NCBI RefSeq assembly: GCF_030295425.1
Contig: NZ_AP027081.1
Coordinates: forward strand, 3,889,001-3,953,000
Length of the DNA stretch: 64,000 nt
Direction of reading: 5' to 3'
Source: Mesoterricola sediminis
GTDB lineage: Bacteria; Acidobacteriota; Holophagae; Holophagales; Holophagaceae
In this document: positions 31,061 through 39,697 of the stretch, one piece after another
Layout: each line of letters starts with the position of its first letter
Numbering within the stretch: the stretch's first letter is position 1
Translations under genes and position numbers: made by a program
Notes under the pieces: model-generated
What the model saw: the letters and a program-made list of their open reading frames with translations, nothing else
Database searches by the model: none
What the model was told of the DNA's origin: nothing

Positions 31061-32254
31061 CTAGCGGCCCTCTTCGGCCGGGACCAGGTCGGGCGACGGG
31101 GAGGCGGGGCGCCTGGACCGCTTGGCGCCCTTGGCGTCGGGGAAGATGGGCAGGTAGCGGCAGGCCAGGGCGAAGATCGCCATGCCGATGCCGACGAGGG
31201 CGATGGAGACGGTGATCTCCATGGCCGACGGGATGTAGTGGATGCCCGCGGAGCGCTCCATGCCCGTGACGCTCACGTTCAGACGGTTGACCACGAAGCC
31301 CATCACCGCCAGGAAGGCGCCGGTCACGAGGCCGGTGGGGTTGTTGCGCACCTTGTCGATCGCCAGCAGGATGACGGGGGCCAGCACGCCGATGGCGAAC
31401 TCCAGGATGAACATCTTGCCCTCGTAGGTGAGGCCGATGATATCCCGGAAGGCGCCGTTGTGCGCGATGGTCTGGATGCGCATGAGTCCGTATATCGACA
31501 GGACCGCCACCATGACGCGGCCGAGGGGCGCGAGCAGGTCCATCTCCAGGTGCCTCCCGAAGGCGCGGCCGCTGAGGTAGGACTCGATCACCACCATGCC
31601 CAGGCCGGCGCCCACCGCGGAGGTGAAGAAGAGGAGCGGCAGCATCGGGGTGTACCAGATCGGGTGGAGCTTGGAGGGGACGATCAGGTAGACCGAACCC
31701 AGGGAGGACTGGTGGAGGGTGGAGAGGCAGACGCCCACGATCACGAGCGGGGTGATGAACTTGTGGATCATGTGGGCGACCTTGTGGAACCCGAACCGCT
31801 CCAGGACCACGGGGGAGAACTCGATGGAGAGGACCGTGGTGTAGAGCATCACGCACCAGGCCACCTCGAACATCACCGAGTGGTGGTTCCAGTAGATGAT
31901 GGCGTGCCAGATGTTCCAGGGCTGGCCGAGGTCCAGGAGGAGGGCGACGATCACGAAGACGTAGCCGAGGAAGCCCGTGAGGATGGTGGGCCTGACGATC
32001 GGCTCGTAGGCCTTCAGGTTGAAGAGGTGGACGCAGGCCGTGACCGTGAAGGCGCCGGCGGCGAGGCCGACGCCGCAGAGCAGGTCGAAGCCGATCCAGA
32101 GGCCCCAGGGGAAGCGGTCGCTGAGGTTCGTCACCGCGCCGAGGCCCTTGGTGAACCGGAGGACCGCGATGACCAGGAAGGCCAGCGTGAACAGGGCGCA
32201 GAGCACCGTCCAGAAGCCGGCGCGGAAGCGGTCGTTGCGCACAGGGGTATCCAT
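31061..32254 (-). CDS. NrfD/PsrC/HybB-family membrane quinone oxidoreductase subunit
   Basis: A 397-residue integral membrane protein with about ten hydrophobic helices, typical of the NrfD superfamily (FPWGLWIGFDLLCGVGLAAGAF, HKFITPLVIVGVCLSTLHQSSLG). Such subunits bind (mena)quinol and pass electrons to the partner ferredoxin encoded just upstream. GGAGG with a 6-nt spacer selects the ATG at 32254, which overlaps the ferredoxin stop (TGATG); a GTG one codon earlier is less well placed. Confidence 0.88.
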   Translation of the reverse strand: MDTPVRNDRFRAGFWTVLCALFTLAFLVIAVLRFTKGLGAVTNLSDRFPWGLWIGFDLLCGVGLAAGAFTVTACVHLFNLKAYEPIVRPTILTGFLGYVFVIVALLLDLGQPWNIWHAIIYWNHHSVMFEVAWCVMLYTTVLSIEFSPVVLERFGFHKVAHMIHKFITPLVIVGVCLSTLHQSSLGSVYLIVPSKLHPIWYTPMLPLLFFTSAVGAGLGMVVIESYLSGRAFGRHLEMDLLAPLGRVMVAVLSIYGLMRIQTIAHNGAFRDIIGLTYEGKMFILEFAIGVLAPVILLAIDKVRNNPTGLVTGAFLAVMGFVVNRLNVSVTGMERSAGIHYIPSAMEITVSIALVGIGMAIFALACRYLPIFPDAKGAKRSRRPASPSPDLVPAEEGR

Positions 32255-32985
32255 CACTCGCCTCCTTCGGCCTTGGCGACGTCGTCACGACGCTTGGTGA
32301 TCCAGTGGATCGCATAGAGGGACGCGGCCCAGATGGCCACGAAATCGGGGATCTTGGAGAGCACCTGCCAGGTGCGCATGGGCGGGGCCTCCTCGGGCAG
32401 CCCGGTCTTGAGGCCGAGGCTCGCGAAGGGCACGCCGGAGAGCATCAGGACGCCGGTCCCGCCGACCTCCTTGATGCCGTAGATGGCGTCCTGGTAGCCG
32501 GAGGGGTTGGCCCGCATCCGCTCCCGGGCGTCCATGATGAGTTCCTTGCGCTCGCCGAAGACCGTCGCCTGCGTCGGGCAGGCCTCGGCGCAGGCCGTGG
32601 CCTTCCCTTCCTTGACGCGGTCGTAGCACATGATGCACTTGCCGACGACGGGCACCGCGCGGTCCCACTGGTACTTGGGCACCTCGAAGGGGCAAGCGAG
32701 CATGCAGTAGCGGCAGCCCATGCACTTCTTGGCGTCGTAGACGACGGGGCCTTCCTTGGTCTTGTGGAGGGCCCCAACCGGGCAGACGGAGGCGCAGGAG
32801 GGTTCCAGGCAGTGCATGCACATCTGGCGGACGAAAGCCCCCTCATGCTCCTTCACGACCGTCCAGGTGTAGGCCGTCGTATGGTCCTGCACCTCCCCCG
32901 GGAGCTTGTTCTGCTCCTTGCAGGCTTGAGAACACGCGTGGCAACCCACACAGCGCGTTGAATCATAGAGAAGTCCGACCGTCAT
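32254..32985 (-). CDS. Four-cluster 4Fe-4S ferredoxin subunit (HybA/NrfC/PsrB-like)
   Basis: A 243-residue electron-transfer protein with four cysteine groups for four 4Fe-4S clusters: CVGCHACSQAC, CMHCLEPSCASVCP, CMGCRYCMLACP, and CIMC with a distal CAEACP. A C-terminal hydrophobic segment (about 212-230) may anchor it to the membrane. No Tat or Sec signal is visible, so it faces the cytoplasm unless carried across by a partner. The ATG at 32985 has GGGAGG just upstream. It is the first gene of the four-gene operon; no catalytic molybdopterin subunit is present. Confidence 0.88.
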   Translation of the reverse strand: MTVGLLYDSTRCVGCHACSQACKEQNKLPGEVQDHTTAYTWTVVKEHEGAFVRQMCMHCLEPSCASVCPVGALHKTKEGPVVYDAKKCMGCRYCMLACPFEVPKYQWDRAVPVVGKCIMCYDRVKEGKATACAEACPTQATVFGERKELIMDARERMRANPSGYQDAIYGIKEVGGTGVLMLSGVPFASLGLKTGLPEEAPPMRTWQVLSKIPDFVAIWAASLYAIHWITKRRDDVAKAEGGE

Positions 32986-33090
32986 ACGGCCTCCCAACTC
33001 GTTGTTCAGTCCATGGCCGGGATCTTCACCCTGGCCTCCTATTTCCTGGATGAGTTGATCCTACACCTATTCCGATCTTTTTTTCTCGAT

Positions 33091-33106
33091 TGTGATCCGA
33101 ATCACC
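33091..33106. promoter_or_regulatory. CRP/FNR-type binding site
   Basis: TGTGA-TCCGAA-TCACC matches the CRP-family consensus TGTGA-N6-TCACA at nine of ten defined positions. It lies between the divergent ferredoxin operon (106 nt upstream of its start) and the malic enzyme leader ORF (62 nt upstream of its ATG), so it could act on both. Confidence 0.5.
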
Positions 33107-33167
33107 GGTTTCCGACTGCAAAGGTCGAGAATCGTTCGCAAAATCCTAAGGAGATTAAGGAGGTAGA

Positions 33168-33206
33168 ATGTCCTTATTCCATATCGGCACGGGAGGTGCC
33201 CCATGA
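33168..33206 (+). CDS. Putative 12-residue leader peptide of the malic enzyme
   Basis: AAGGAGG, 4 nt, then ATG opens MSLFHIGTGGAP and a TGA. A second AAGGAG lies 10 nt further upstream. The stop codon overlaps the malic enzyme start (ATGA), and the malic enzyme ribosome site GGGAGGT lies inside this mini-ORF. Translation of the leader would unfold or deliver ribosomes to the downstream start, so translational coupling is likely. Confidence 0.6.
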   Translation: MSLFHIGTGGAP

Positions 33207-34915
33207 GGACCTTTTCCTTCAAGATCGACCCTTTAACGGGGGAGGAGTACTACGAGGTCTATGCCAGGGGCCGGCAGCTCCTCAACGACCCCCACCTGAA
33301 CAAGGCCTCGGCCTTCACCCCGGAGGAGCGGGCCACCCTCGGGCTCGATGGCCTGCTCCGCTCAGCCGTGACGGACCTCGACGCGCAGGTCGACCGCGCC
33401 TATGAGGCCTTCCAGCACAAGCCGGACGATCTGGAGAAGTACATCTTTTTAGTCGCCCTTCAGGACCGGAGCGAAGTGATCTTCTACAAGCTCGTCACGG
33501 ACCACCTGAAGGAGATGGTGCCCATCGTCTACACGCCCACCGTCGGGACGGCCTGCCTGCAGATGAGCAACATCCAGCGCCGGTTCCGGGGCATCTACAT
33601 CACCCCGGAAAACATCGGACATATCGATCAGGTTCTCCAGAACATCACCCTGCCCCAGGTGAGCCTCATCGTGGTGACGGACGGCGAGCGCATCCTGGGC
33701 CTGGGCGACCTGGGCTCCGACGGCATGGGCATCCCCGTCGGCAAGGTGAGCCTCTACGTGGCCGCGGGCGGCCTGCACCCCCACGTGTGCCTCCCGGTCT
33801 GCCTCGACGTGGGCACCAACAACCAGCGGCTCCTGGACGATCCCTTCTACCTCGGCTACCGCCAGCCCCGCCTGCGCGGAGAGGCCTACGAGCGCATGGT
33901 CGAGACCTTCGTCATGGCCGTCAAGCGCCACTTCCCCGACGCCCTCCTGCAGTGGGAGGACTTCGGCAAGGGCACCGCCTTCAAGAACCTCGAGCGCTAC
34001 CGCGACCGGATCCTCTCCTTCAACGACGACATCCAGGGCACCGGCTCCACCGCCATCGCGGCCCTGATGACGGCCATGCGGATCAAGCAGCACCGCTTCT
34101 CGGACGAGCGGTACATGATCGTCGGCATGGGCCAGGCCGGGACGGGCATCGCCATGAACATCCTCGCCGCGCTGGAGGCCGAGGGCCTCTCCCGCGAGGA
34201 CGCCGCCTCCCGCATCTTCGCCATCGACATGCAGGGCCTGCTGGTGGACGACGACCCCGCCCTGGACGCCCCCCAGCGGCCCTTCGCGCAGCGCCGCGCG
34301 GCGGTCTCCGGCTGGACCCTCGAGGCCCCCGGCCGGATCGGCATGATGGACGTCGTCCGCAACGCGCGGCCCACCGTCCTCGTCGGCGTGACGGCCCAGA
34401 CCGGCCTCTTCAGCGAGCAGGTCCTCCGCGAGGTGGGCCAGGCCACGGACAGGCCCATCGTCTTCGCCCTCTCCAACCCCACGTCCAAGTGCGAGGCCAC
34501 CCCCGAGCAGGTGTGGAAGGCCACCGACGGCAAGGGGCTCGTGGCGACCGGAAGCCCCTTCCCGCCCATGGAGTGGAATGGCCGGATCCTGCGCTCCAGC
34601 CAGTGCAACAACATGTACATCTTCCCGGGCGTGGGCCTCGGCGCCCTCGTCGCCAAGGCCTCCAAGGTCACCGACGGCATGCTCCTCGCCGCGAGCCGCG
34701 CCATCAGCGGGATGGTCACCCCGGAGCAGGAGGCCCAGGGCCTGATGCTCCCGCCCATGGAGGACATCCGCCGGGCCTCCACCGAAGTGGCCTTCGCCGT
34801 GGCCCGCCAGGCCCGCGAGGAGGGCCTGGGCCGCCTCGCCGACGACGCGGAGCTCCGCCTCCTCATCGAGAAGGCCCAGTGGACGCCGCACTTCGTGCCC
34901 TACCGGGCCGGCTGA
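33203..34915 (+). CDS. maeA: NAD-dependent malic enzyme
   Basis: A 570-residue malate dehydrogenase (decarboxylating) of the long MaeA/SfcA type, converting malate to pyruvate and CO2 with NAD. The substrate motif VPIVYTPTVGTACLQ is near residue 110, metal-binding ED in LQWEDFGKGTAF and FNDDIQGTG, the Rossmann motif GMGQAGTGIA near 312, and SNPTSKCEATPEQ near 428. GGGAGGT lies 5 nt before the ATG, inside the coupled leader ORF. Confidence 0.93.
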   Translation: MRTFSFKIDPLTGEEYYEVYARGRQLLNDPHLNKASAFTPEERATLGLDGLLRSAVTDLDAQVDRAYEAFQHKPDDLEKYIFLVALQDRSEVIFYKLVTDHLKEMVPIVYTPTVGTACLQMSNIQRRFRGIYITPENIGHIDQVLQNITLPQVSLIVVTDGERILGLGDLGSDGMGIPVGKVSLYVAAGGLHPHVCLPVCLDVGTNNQRLLDDPFYLGYRQPRLRGEAYERMVETFVMAVKRHFPDALLQWEDFGKGTAFKNLERYRDRILSFNDDIQGTGSTAIAALMTAMRIKQHRFSDERYMIVGMGQAGTGIAMNILAALEAEGLSREDAASRIFAIDMQGLLVDDDPALDAPQRPFAQRRAAVSGWTLEAPGRIGMMDVVRNARPTVLVGVTAQTGLFSEQVLREVGQATDRPIVFALSNPTSKCEATPEQVWKATDGKGLVATGSPFPPMEWNGRILRSSQCNNMYIFPGVGLGALVAKASKVTDGMLLAASRAISGMVTPEQEAQGLMLPPMEDIRRASTEVAFAVARQAREEGLGRLADDAELRLLIEKAQWTPHFVPYRAG

Positions 34916-34928
34916 ACCCCGTCGGGAC

Positions 34929-34962
34929 GGCGGGAAGCGGGACTCCGGTTCCGCTTCCCGCC
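34929..34962 (+). terminator. Hairpin after the malic enzyme
   Basis: A 12-bp perfect stem GGCGGGAAGCGG/CCGCTTCCCGCC with a 10-nt loop, 13 nt after the stop codon, between convergent genes. No T-run follows on either strand. Confidence 0.6.
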
Positions 34963-34982
34963 GCGCCCCGCGCGGGCGCCGC

Positions 34983-35861
34983 TCAGTCGTTCCAGGCGTG
35001 GCCCACGAACTCGGGCCGGCAGGGGCTGAGGGTGTGCCGCAGGACGCTGCCCGTGTGGGCGACGTCGAAGAGGGGCCGCATGACCTGCTCGAACCGGGTG
35101 AGCGTGGTGCCCTTGGCGACGTCCTCGTCGAAGAGCAGCGCGGGGCCCGCCCGGAAGCCCTCCAGGTGCGCCAGGTCCGAGGGGGCCAGGATGGGGTCCT
35201 GGTCGTTGCGCTTGAACATGGAGAAGCGCACGAAGTAGAGGGGCGCGTCCACGAGGTTGGCGAAGACCAGGCCGGACATGATGCTCCCGTGGGCCGCGCC
35301 CACGACGAGGGCCGGCTGGAACGAGGCCAGGACATGGTCGGCCAGGGCCCGGATCCAGCGGGGATTCGAGGCCCGCCAGGTGTAGCGGTCCTTGGTGCTC
35401 ATGTAGACGAAGCCCTCGAGGATCTCGGGCAGGTCGCGCTCGAAGTCCTCCAGCTCCGCGACGGCGCTGTCCCGCAGGGCGTAGACGGCCCGCGCGGCGC
35501 GGATGGAGCCCTGGAAGATGGCGTTGGCGTGGCGGAGGACGGCGGGGGGATAGTGGGCCTGGAAGCGGCTGCGCTCCGAGACCTCGAAGTAGTAGGTGGG
35601 ATGGAGGGGCAGGCCCTGCTCCACGCAGATCTTGTAGTTGAGCGCCACGTTCACCAGGGCGGGCGCCAGCAGGTAGAGGCGGAGGCTGTCGTCCCAGTAG
35701 GGCGTCGGCATGGAGGCCGGCGAGGCCAGGGCCGCGTCCCGCCCCTCGATGACGCGGGGCAGGAGCACGCGGAGCTCGGCGAGCACCTCCTCGTAGGACG
35801 CCTCGAACGCCATGGCCTCGGGGGGATCCTCCCAGTCGGCGTAGACGAGGCGGTCCAGCAT
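34983..35861 (-). CDS. Phosphoribosyltransferase-fold protein of unknown role
   Basis: A 292-residue protein with a PRPP-loop-like motif ALLFDEDVAKGTT near residue 248, preceded by a strand-helix region (ALVVGAAHGSIMSGLVFANLV) like the PRTase core. The first half is helical and not recognised. Its ATG overlaps the lpxD stop (TGATG), so it is translated with lpxD; whether it shares a pathway with lipid A synthesis is unknown. Confidence 0.6.
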   Translation of the reverse strand: MLDRLVYADWEDPPEAMAFEASYEEVLAELRVLLPRVIEGRDAALASPASMPTPYWDDSLRLYLLAPALVNVALNYKICVEQGLPLHPTYYFEVSERSRFQAHYPPAVLRHANAIFQGSIRAARAVYALRDSAVAELEDFERDLPEILEGFVYMSTKDRYTWRASNPRWIRALADHVLASFQPALVVGAAHGSIMSGLVFANLVDAPLYFVRFSMFKRNDQDPILAPSDLAHLEGFRAGPALLFDEDVAKGTTLTRFEQVMRPLFDVAHTGSVLRHTLSPCRPEFVGHAWND

Positions 35862-36865
35862 CAGAGGATGCCCTTCTGCTTGAGGGTCCGCAGCACGCCC
35901 GGCAGGCGTCCCAGGGCCGCCTGGGCCTCCAGCCAGTCCCGGTGGGGCCGGGCCAGGTGGCCGCTCATCATGGCGCCGTCGGGCACGTCCTTGCCCACCA
36001 TGCAGTTGCCCGTGCAGATCGCCCCGTTGCCGATGTGGATGTGCCCGGCGGTGCCCACCTTGCCGGCCAGGGTCACGTGGTGGCCGAGGGTGGTGCTGCC
36101 CGAGATGCCCGTCATGGAGGCCATGACGCAGTGCTCGCCGACCTGGACGTTGTGGGCGATCTGGCAGAGGTTGTCGATCTTTGTGCCCGCGCCCACGCGG
36201 GTGGGGCCCAGGGCCCCGCGGTCCACCGTCGAGGCCGCGCCGATCTCCACGTCGTCCCCCACCTCGACCCAGCCCACCTGGGGGATCTTGCGGTGGACGC
36301 CCTGGACGGGCACGTAGCCGAAGCCGTCGGAGCCCAGGACGGCGTTGGCGTGGACGCGGACCCGGTCGCCGACGCGGGTGCCCCGGTAGAGGACGGCGCC
36401 GGGGAAGAACTCGCAGTCCTCGCCCACCACGCAGTCCTCGGCGATGTGCACGCCGGGATGGATGCGGGTGCGGGCCCCGATCACGGTCCGGGCGCCGACG
36501 GTGGCGCCGTAGCCCAGGCGCACCCCCTCACCCAGCCGCGCGGCGGGGTGGACGGGACCGTCGTGGAACTCGGGCTCCGGTTCGGGATACAGCCAGCCCA
36601 CGGCCTGGGCGAAGGCCCAGTAGGGGTTCTTCACGACGAGGACCGGCCGGTCGCCCAGGTCCGCCCCGGCGTCGGCCAGGATGAGGCCCGCGGCGCTCTC
36701 GTGGGCCTTGGCGCGGTACTTGGGATTGGAGAGGAAGCTGAGGTCGCCCTCCCCGGCCTCGTCCAGGGGCAGGACCCGGGTCAGGACGCGGTCCGGCGGG
36801 CACCCCTGGAGGGTCCCTTCCAGACGTTGGGCGAGTTCAAGGGCGGTCAGGCTGGGTCCGGGCAT
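35861..36865 (-). CDS. lpxD: UDP-3-O-acylglucosamine N-acyltransferase
   Basis: A 334-residue acyltransferase for lipid A. The N-terminal uridine-binding domain (LSFLSNPKYRAKA) is followed by left-handed beta-helix hexapeptide repeats (about 105-290) with the catalytic His in QIAHNVQVGEH and the GSDGFGYVPVQG loop. Its presence shows an outer membrane with lipopolysaccharide. It stands apart from lpxA, lpxB or fabZ. Confidence 0.93.
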   Translation of the reverse strand: MPGPSLTALELAQRLEGTLQGCPPDRVLTRVLPLDEAGEGDLSFLSNPKYRAKAHESAAGLILADAGADLGDRPVLVVKNPYWAFAQAVGWLYPEPEPEFHDGPVHPAARLGEGVRLGYGATVGARTVIGARTRIHPGVHIAEDCVVGEDCEFFPGAVLYRGTRVGDRVRVHANAVLGSDGFGYVPVQGVHRKIPQVGWVEVGDDVEIGAASTVDRGALGPTRVGAGTKIDNLCQIAHNVQVGEHCVMASMTGISGSTTLGHHVTLAGKVGTAGHIHIGNGAICTGNCMVGKDVPDGAMMSGHLARPHRDWLEAQAALGRLPGVLRTLKQKGIL

Positions 36866-36920
36866 GGGAATCCTCGTCAGGCAGCCCTATTGTCCTGGAA
36901 ATCGCCCGGATCCCCAAGCC

Positions 36921-37817
36921 TCAGGGCCGGTCCGGAAGCAGGCGCCAGGCCTCGCCGCACTGCCCCATGAAGTGGAGCGGGTAGCTGCGGAAGAAGAAGG
37001 CGATGGGCAGGAAGACCACGGAGCTGACGTAGGGGAGGGCCGCGACGCAGCAGGTGAGGCAGGAGCCCAGGAGCACGACGATCCCCGCGGCCAGGGCCAG
37101 GACCAGCCGCAGGAAGTAGAAGAGCACGAAGCTGCCGCCGTTGCCCCGGATCACCTCCCGCCAGAGGAGGCCGTAGCCCTCGGCGGCTCCGCAGCCGCGG
37201 ATGTACATGACCGGCACGACGAAGTCCCGGAGGACGAGCCCGATGAGGAAGAGCACGAGGCCCGCCGGCAGGAGGATGGCGAAGGCCCCCAGGAGGGCCC
37301 GGAAGAGCTCCAGCCCGACGGGACCGTCGAAGGCGCCGGGCCCGGCCAGCTTCCACCCGGCCCACCCCGCCAGGGCGAGCACGGCCAGGTTCGCGACCCC
37401 CAGCCCGAGCCGGAAGAGGAAGAGGCTGTTCCCGGCCCGGCGATGGCGCCGCCAGGGCTCCGCGATGGCGGCCTTGCCGGTGACCACGGACTCCAGGAAC
37501 ACGAACTGGCCCCGGCTGGAGATCCAGGCGAGGAGGATGCCGATGACGAAGAGCGCGACCGCCGCGGCCGCGACCAGGACCAGGTGGGCCAGGACCCATT
37601 CCCGCGCCGTGGAGAACATCTCGGCCGGGGCCATGGTGGCCGCGTGCCCGCCCTTGAACGGGTTCCGGCCCCGGAAATTGCCGCCCCCACCGCTCCCCAG
37701 GGCGGCCAGGAAGGAGGCGAAGCCCATCACGCACCAGGTGCCCAGGTCGAAGGGCTGGAAAAGGACCTTCTTGGTCCAGTCGATGGACCGCTGGATGGGA
37801 TCCGTGACCGAGATCAT
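36921..37817 (-). CDS. Multi-pass membrane protein of unknown function
   Basis: A 298-residue protein starting with an amphipathic DPIQRSIDWTKKVLFQPFDLGTW segment, then about five to six membrane helices and a Gly-rich stretch (ALGSGGGGNFRG). It resembles the uncharacterised DUF7544-like membrane proteins. GGAGG lies 7 nt before the ATG. No partner is evident. Confidence 0.7.
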   Translation of the reverse strand: MISVTDPIQRSIDWTKKVLFQPFDLGTWCVMGFASFLAALGSGGGGNFRGRNPFKGGHAATMAPAEMFSTAREWVLAHLVLVAAAAVALFVIGILLAWISSRGQFVFLESVVTGKAAIAEPWRRHRRAGNSLFLFRLGLGVANLAVLALAGWAGWKLAGPGAFDGPVGLELFRALLGAFAILLPAGLVLFLIGLVLRDFVVPVMYIRGCGAAEGYGLLWREVIRGNGGSFVLFYFLRLVLALAAGIVVLLGSCLTCCVAALPYVSSVVFLPIAFFFRSYPLHFMGQCGEAWRLLPDRP

Positions 37818-37897
37818 GGGCGTGCCTCCGGGATGCAGGACTTGTCCCGTCCATTGTCGCAGGTTTGGGCTAGAATCGTCGGTCCGGGGAGGCACCC

Positions 37898-38455
37898 ATG
37901 ACCGCCGGAACCAGGGAGGCGCTCCAGATCAAGGTCGTCCTCGCGGAGACGGATCCCCCCGTGTGGCGCCGGCTCCAGGTCCCCGCGAACCTGAGCCTGG
38001 CCGGCCTCCACCGGGTCCTGCAGGCCGCCTTCGGGTGGGAGGACGACCACGCCCACCTCTTCCGCATCCGCGACCGGGAGTACGGCCCCCGGAACGCGGA
38101 ACCCGCCCTGGGCCTGCGCGCCGAGTCCACGACCCTGGCGGCCCTCCGGGTGGGGCCCGGGGACGTGTTCGCCTACGAGTACGGCGTCGAGGACGCGTGG
38201 ACCCACCTGGCCACGGTGGAGGGGCGCCTGGCCCCCGCGCCGCCCCTGGCGGCGCCCGTGTGCACCGGAGGCCGCATGGCCTGCCCGCCGGAAGGCTCCG
38301 GCGGGCCCCTCGCCTTCCGGGAGCGGATGGCCGCCGCCCAGGACCCCAGCCACCCCGAGCACGGCCAGGCGAAGACCAGCTTCCCCGCCGGCTGGGACCC
38401 CTACCGCTTCGACCTGGACCTCGCCAACGCCGCCCTCCAGCGGCCGGCCCGCTGA
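37898..38455 (+). CDS. PRiA4b ORF-3-like family protein
   Basis: A 185-residue protein with the family's opening signature, IKVVLAETDPPVWRRLQVPANLSLAGLHRVLQAAFGW-type (about 10-46), and the conserved ending with SFPAGWDPYRFDLD. The family is widespread on plasmids and chromosomes and has no defined biochemical role. GGGGAGG precedes the ATG, and a TAGAAT at 37871-37876 may be its -10 box. Confidence 0.82.
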   Translation: MTAGTREALQIKVVLAETDPPVWRRLQVPANLSLAGLHRVLQAAFGWEDDHAHLFRIRDREYGPRNAEPALGLRAESTTLAALRVGPGDVFAYEYGVEDAWTHLATVEGRLAPAPPLAAPVCTGGRMACPPEGSGGPLAFRERMAAAQDPSHPEHGQAKTSFPAGWDPYRFDLDLANAALQRPAR

Positions 38456-38523
38456 GGCCGCGGGCGCCGGGGTGGTCCCCGGTGCCGATCCGGGCGAGAA
38501 TGGACCTCCTGTCCCGAGGTCCC

Positions 38524-39687
38524 ATGCGAGTTTCCGACGCCCTTCGCGCCTTCCTCCTCTCCGCCGCCCTTCCCGCCCTGGCGGCGGGCACCACGCAGCT
38601 CATCCAGTCGGTGCCGTCGGAGACCGCCCTGGCCCACCCCGGCCTGGCCTTCGCGCGCGACGCCTGGGTGGAGGTGATCCGCGGCGCCCGGACGCGCCTG
38701 GACTTCGCCGAGTTCTACATCGCCCAGGTGCCCGGGGGCGCCCTGGAGCCCGTGCTCCGGGAGCTCGAGGCCGCCGGGGCCCGGGGCGTGAAGACCCGCT
38801 TCATCCTCAGCAGCCGCATGCTGGACCAGGATCCCGCCTCCGTGGAGCGCCTGAAGCGCGTCAAGGGCCTGGAGCTGCGGATCTTCGACCTGAAGGGCGT
38901 CTCCGGCGGGATCCTCCACGCCAAGTACTTCCTCGCCGACGGCCGCGAGGCCGTCCTGGGCAGCCAGAACTTCGACTGGCGGGCCCTTGAGCACATCCAC
39001 GAGCTGGGCCTCCGCTCCACCGAACCCGCCCTGGTGGACCGCCTCCAGGAGGTCTTCGAGGCCGACTGGGCCTTCGCCCTGGACAAGTCCCTGCCCAAGC
39101 CCAAGGGCCGGCCCGGCCCCGCCGGGGACCTGGAGCTGGTGGCCAGCCCCCCCTTCCTCTCCCCCGGCACCGTCCGCCCCGCCCTGGACGCCCTCGTGGA
39201 GCTGCTGGACGGGGCCCGGACCTCCATCCAGGTCCAGCTCCTGCAGTACTCCCCCGTGAGCCGGAAGGGGATCTACTGGAACGCCATCGACCGGGCCCTG
39301 CGCGCCGCCGCCGTCCGCGGCGTCAAGGTGCAGCTCCTCATCTCCGACTGGGTCTACAAGAGCCGCGGCCTCGCCCACCTCAAGTCCCTGGCCGTGCTCC
39401 CCAACGTCGAGGTGCGCATCGCCTCCATCCCCGAGGCCTCCACGGGGCACATCCCCTACGCCCGGACCATCCACAGCAAGTACCTCGTCGTGGACGGCGC
39501 GGTCCTCTGGGTGGGGACGAGCAACTGGGAGGAGGACTACTTCGAGGCCAGCCGCAACGTGGAGGCGATCCTGCGCCGCCCCGAGGCCGCCCGCCTGGGC
39601 GGCGAGATCTTCACCCGGGTCTGGACCAGCCCTTACGCCAAACCCCTGAATCCGGTCGGCACCTACACCCCGCGCAAGGTCGACTGA
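38524..39687 (+). CDS. Secreted phospholipase D-family protein
   Basis: A 387-residue protein with a signal peptide (about 1-20) and two HKD catalytic motifs: HAKYFLAD with GSQNFD (about 133-155) and HSKYLVVD with GTSNWEED (about 316-340). The two halves form one active site. Substrates may be phospholipids or nucleic acid; the family does not decide. GAGGT lies 3 nt before the ATG at 38524; an ATG at 38500 would lengthen the signal region by eight residues. Confidence 0.85.
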   Translation: MRVSDALRAFLLSAALPALAAGTTQLIQSVPSETALAHPGLAFARDAWVEVIRGARTRLDFAEFYIAQVPGGALEPVLRELEAAGARGVKTRFILSSRMLDQDPASVERLKRVKGLELRIFDLKGVSGGILHAKYFLADGREAVLGSQNFDWRALEHIHELGLRSTEPALVDRLQEVFEADWAFALDKSLPKPKGRPGPAGDLELVASPPFLSPGTVRPALDALVELLDGARTSIQVQLLQYSPVSRKGIYWNAIDRALRAAAVRGVKVQLLISDWVYKSRGLAHLKSLAVLPNVEVRIASIPEASTGHIPYARTIHSKYLVVDGAVLWVGTSNWEEDYFEASRNVEAILRRPEAARLGGEIFTRVWTSPYAKPLNPVGTYTPRKVD

Positions 39688-39697
39688 CCCGGCGGCC

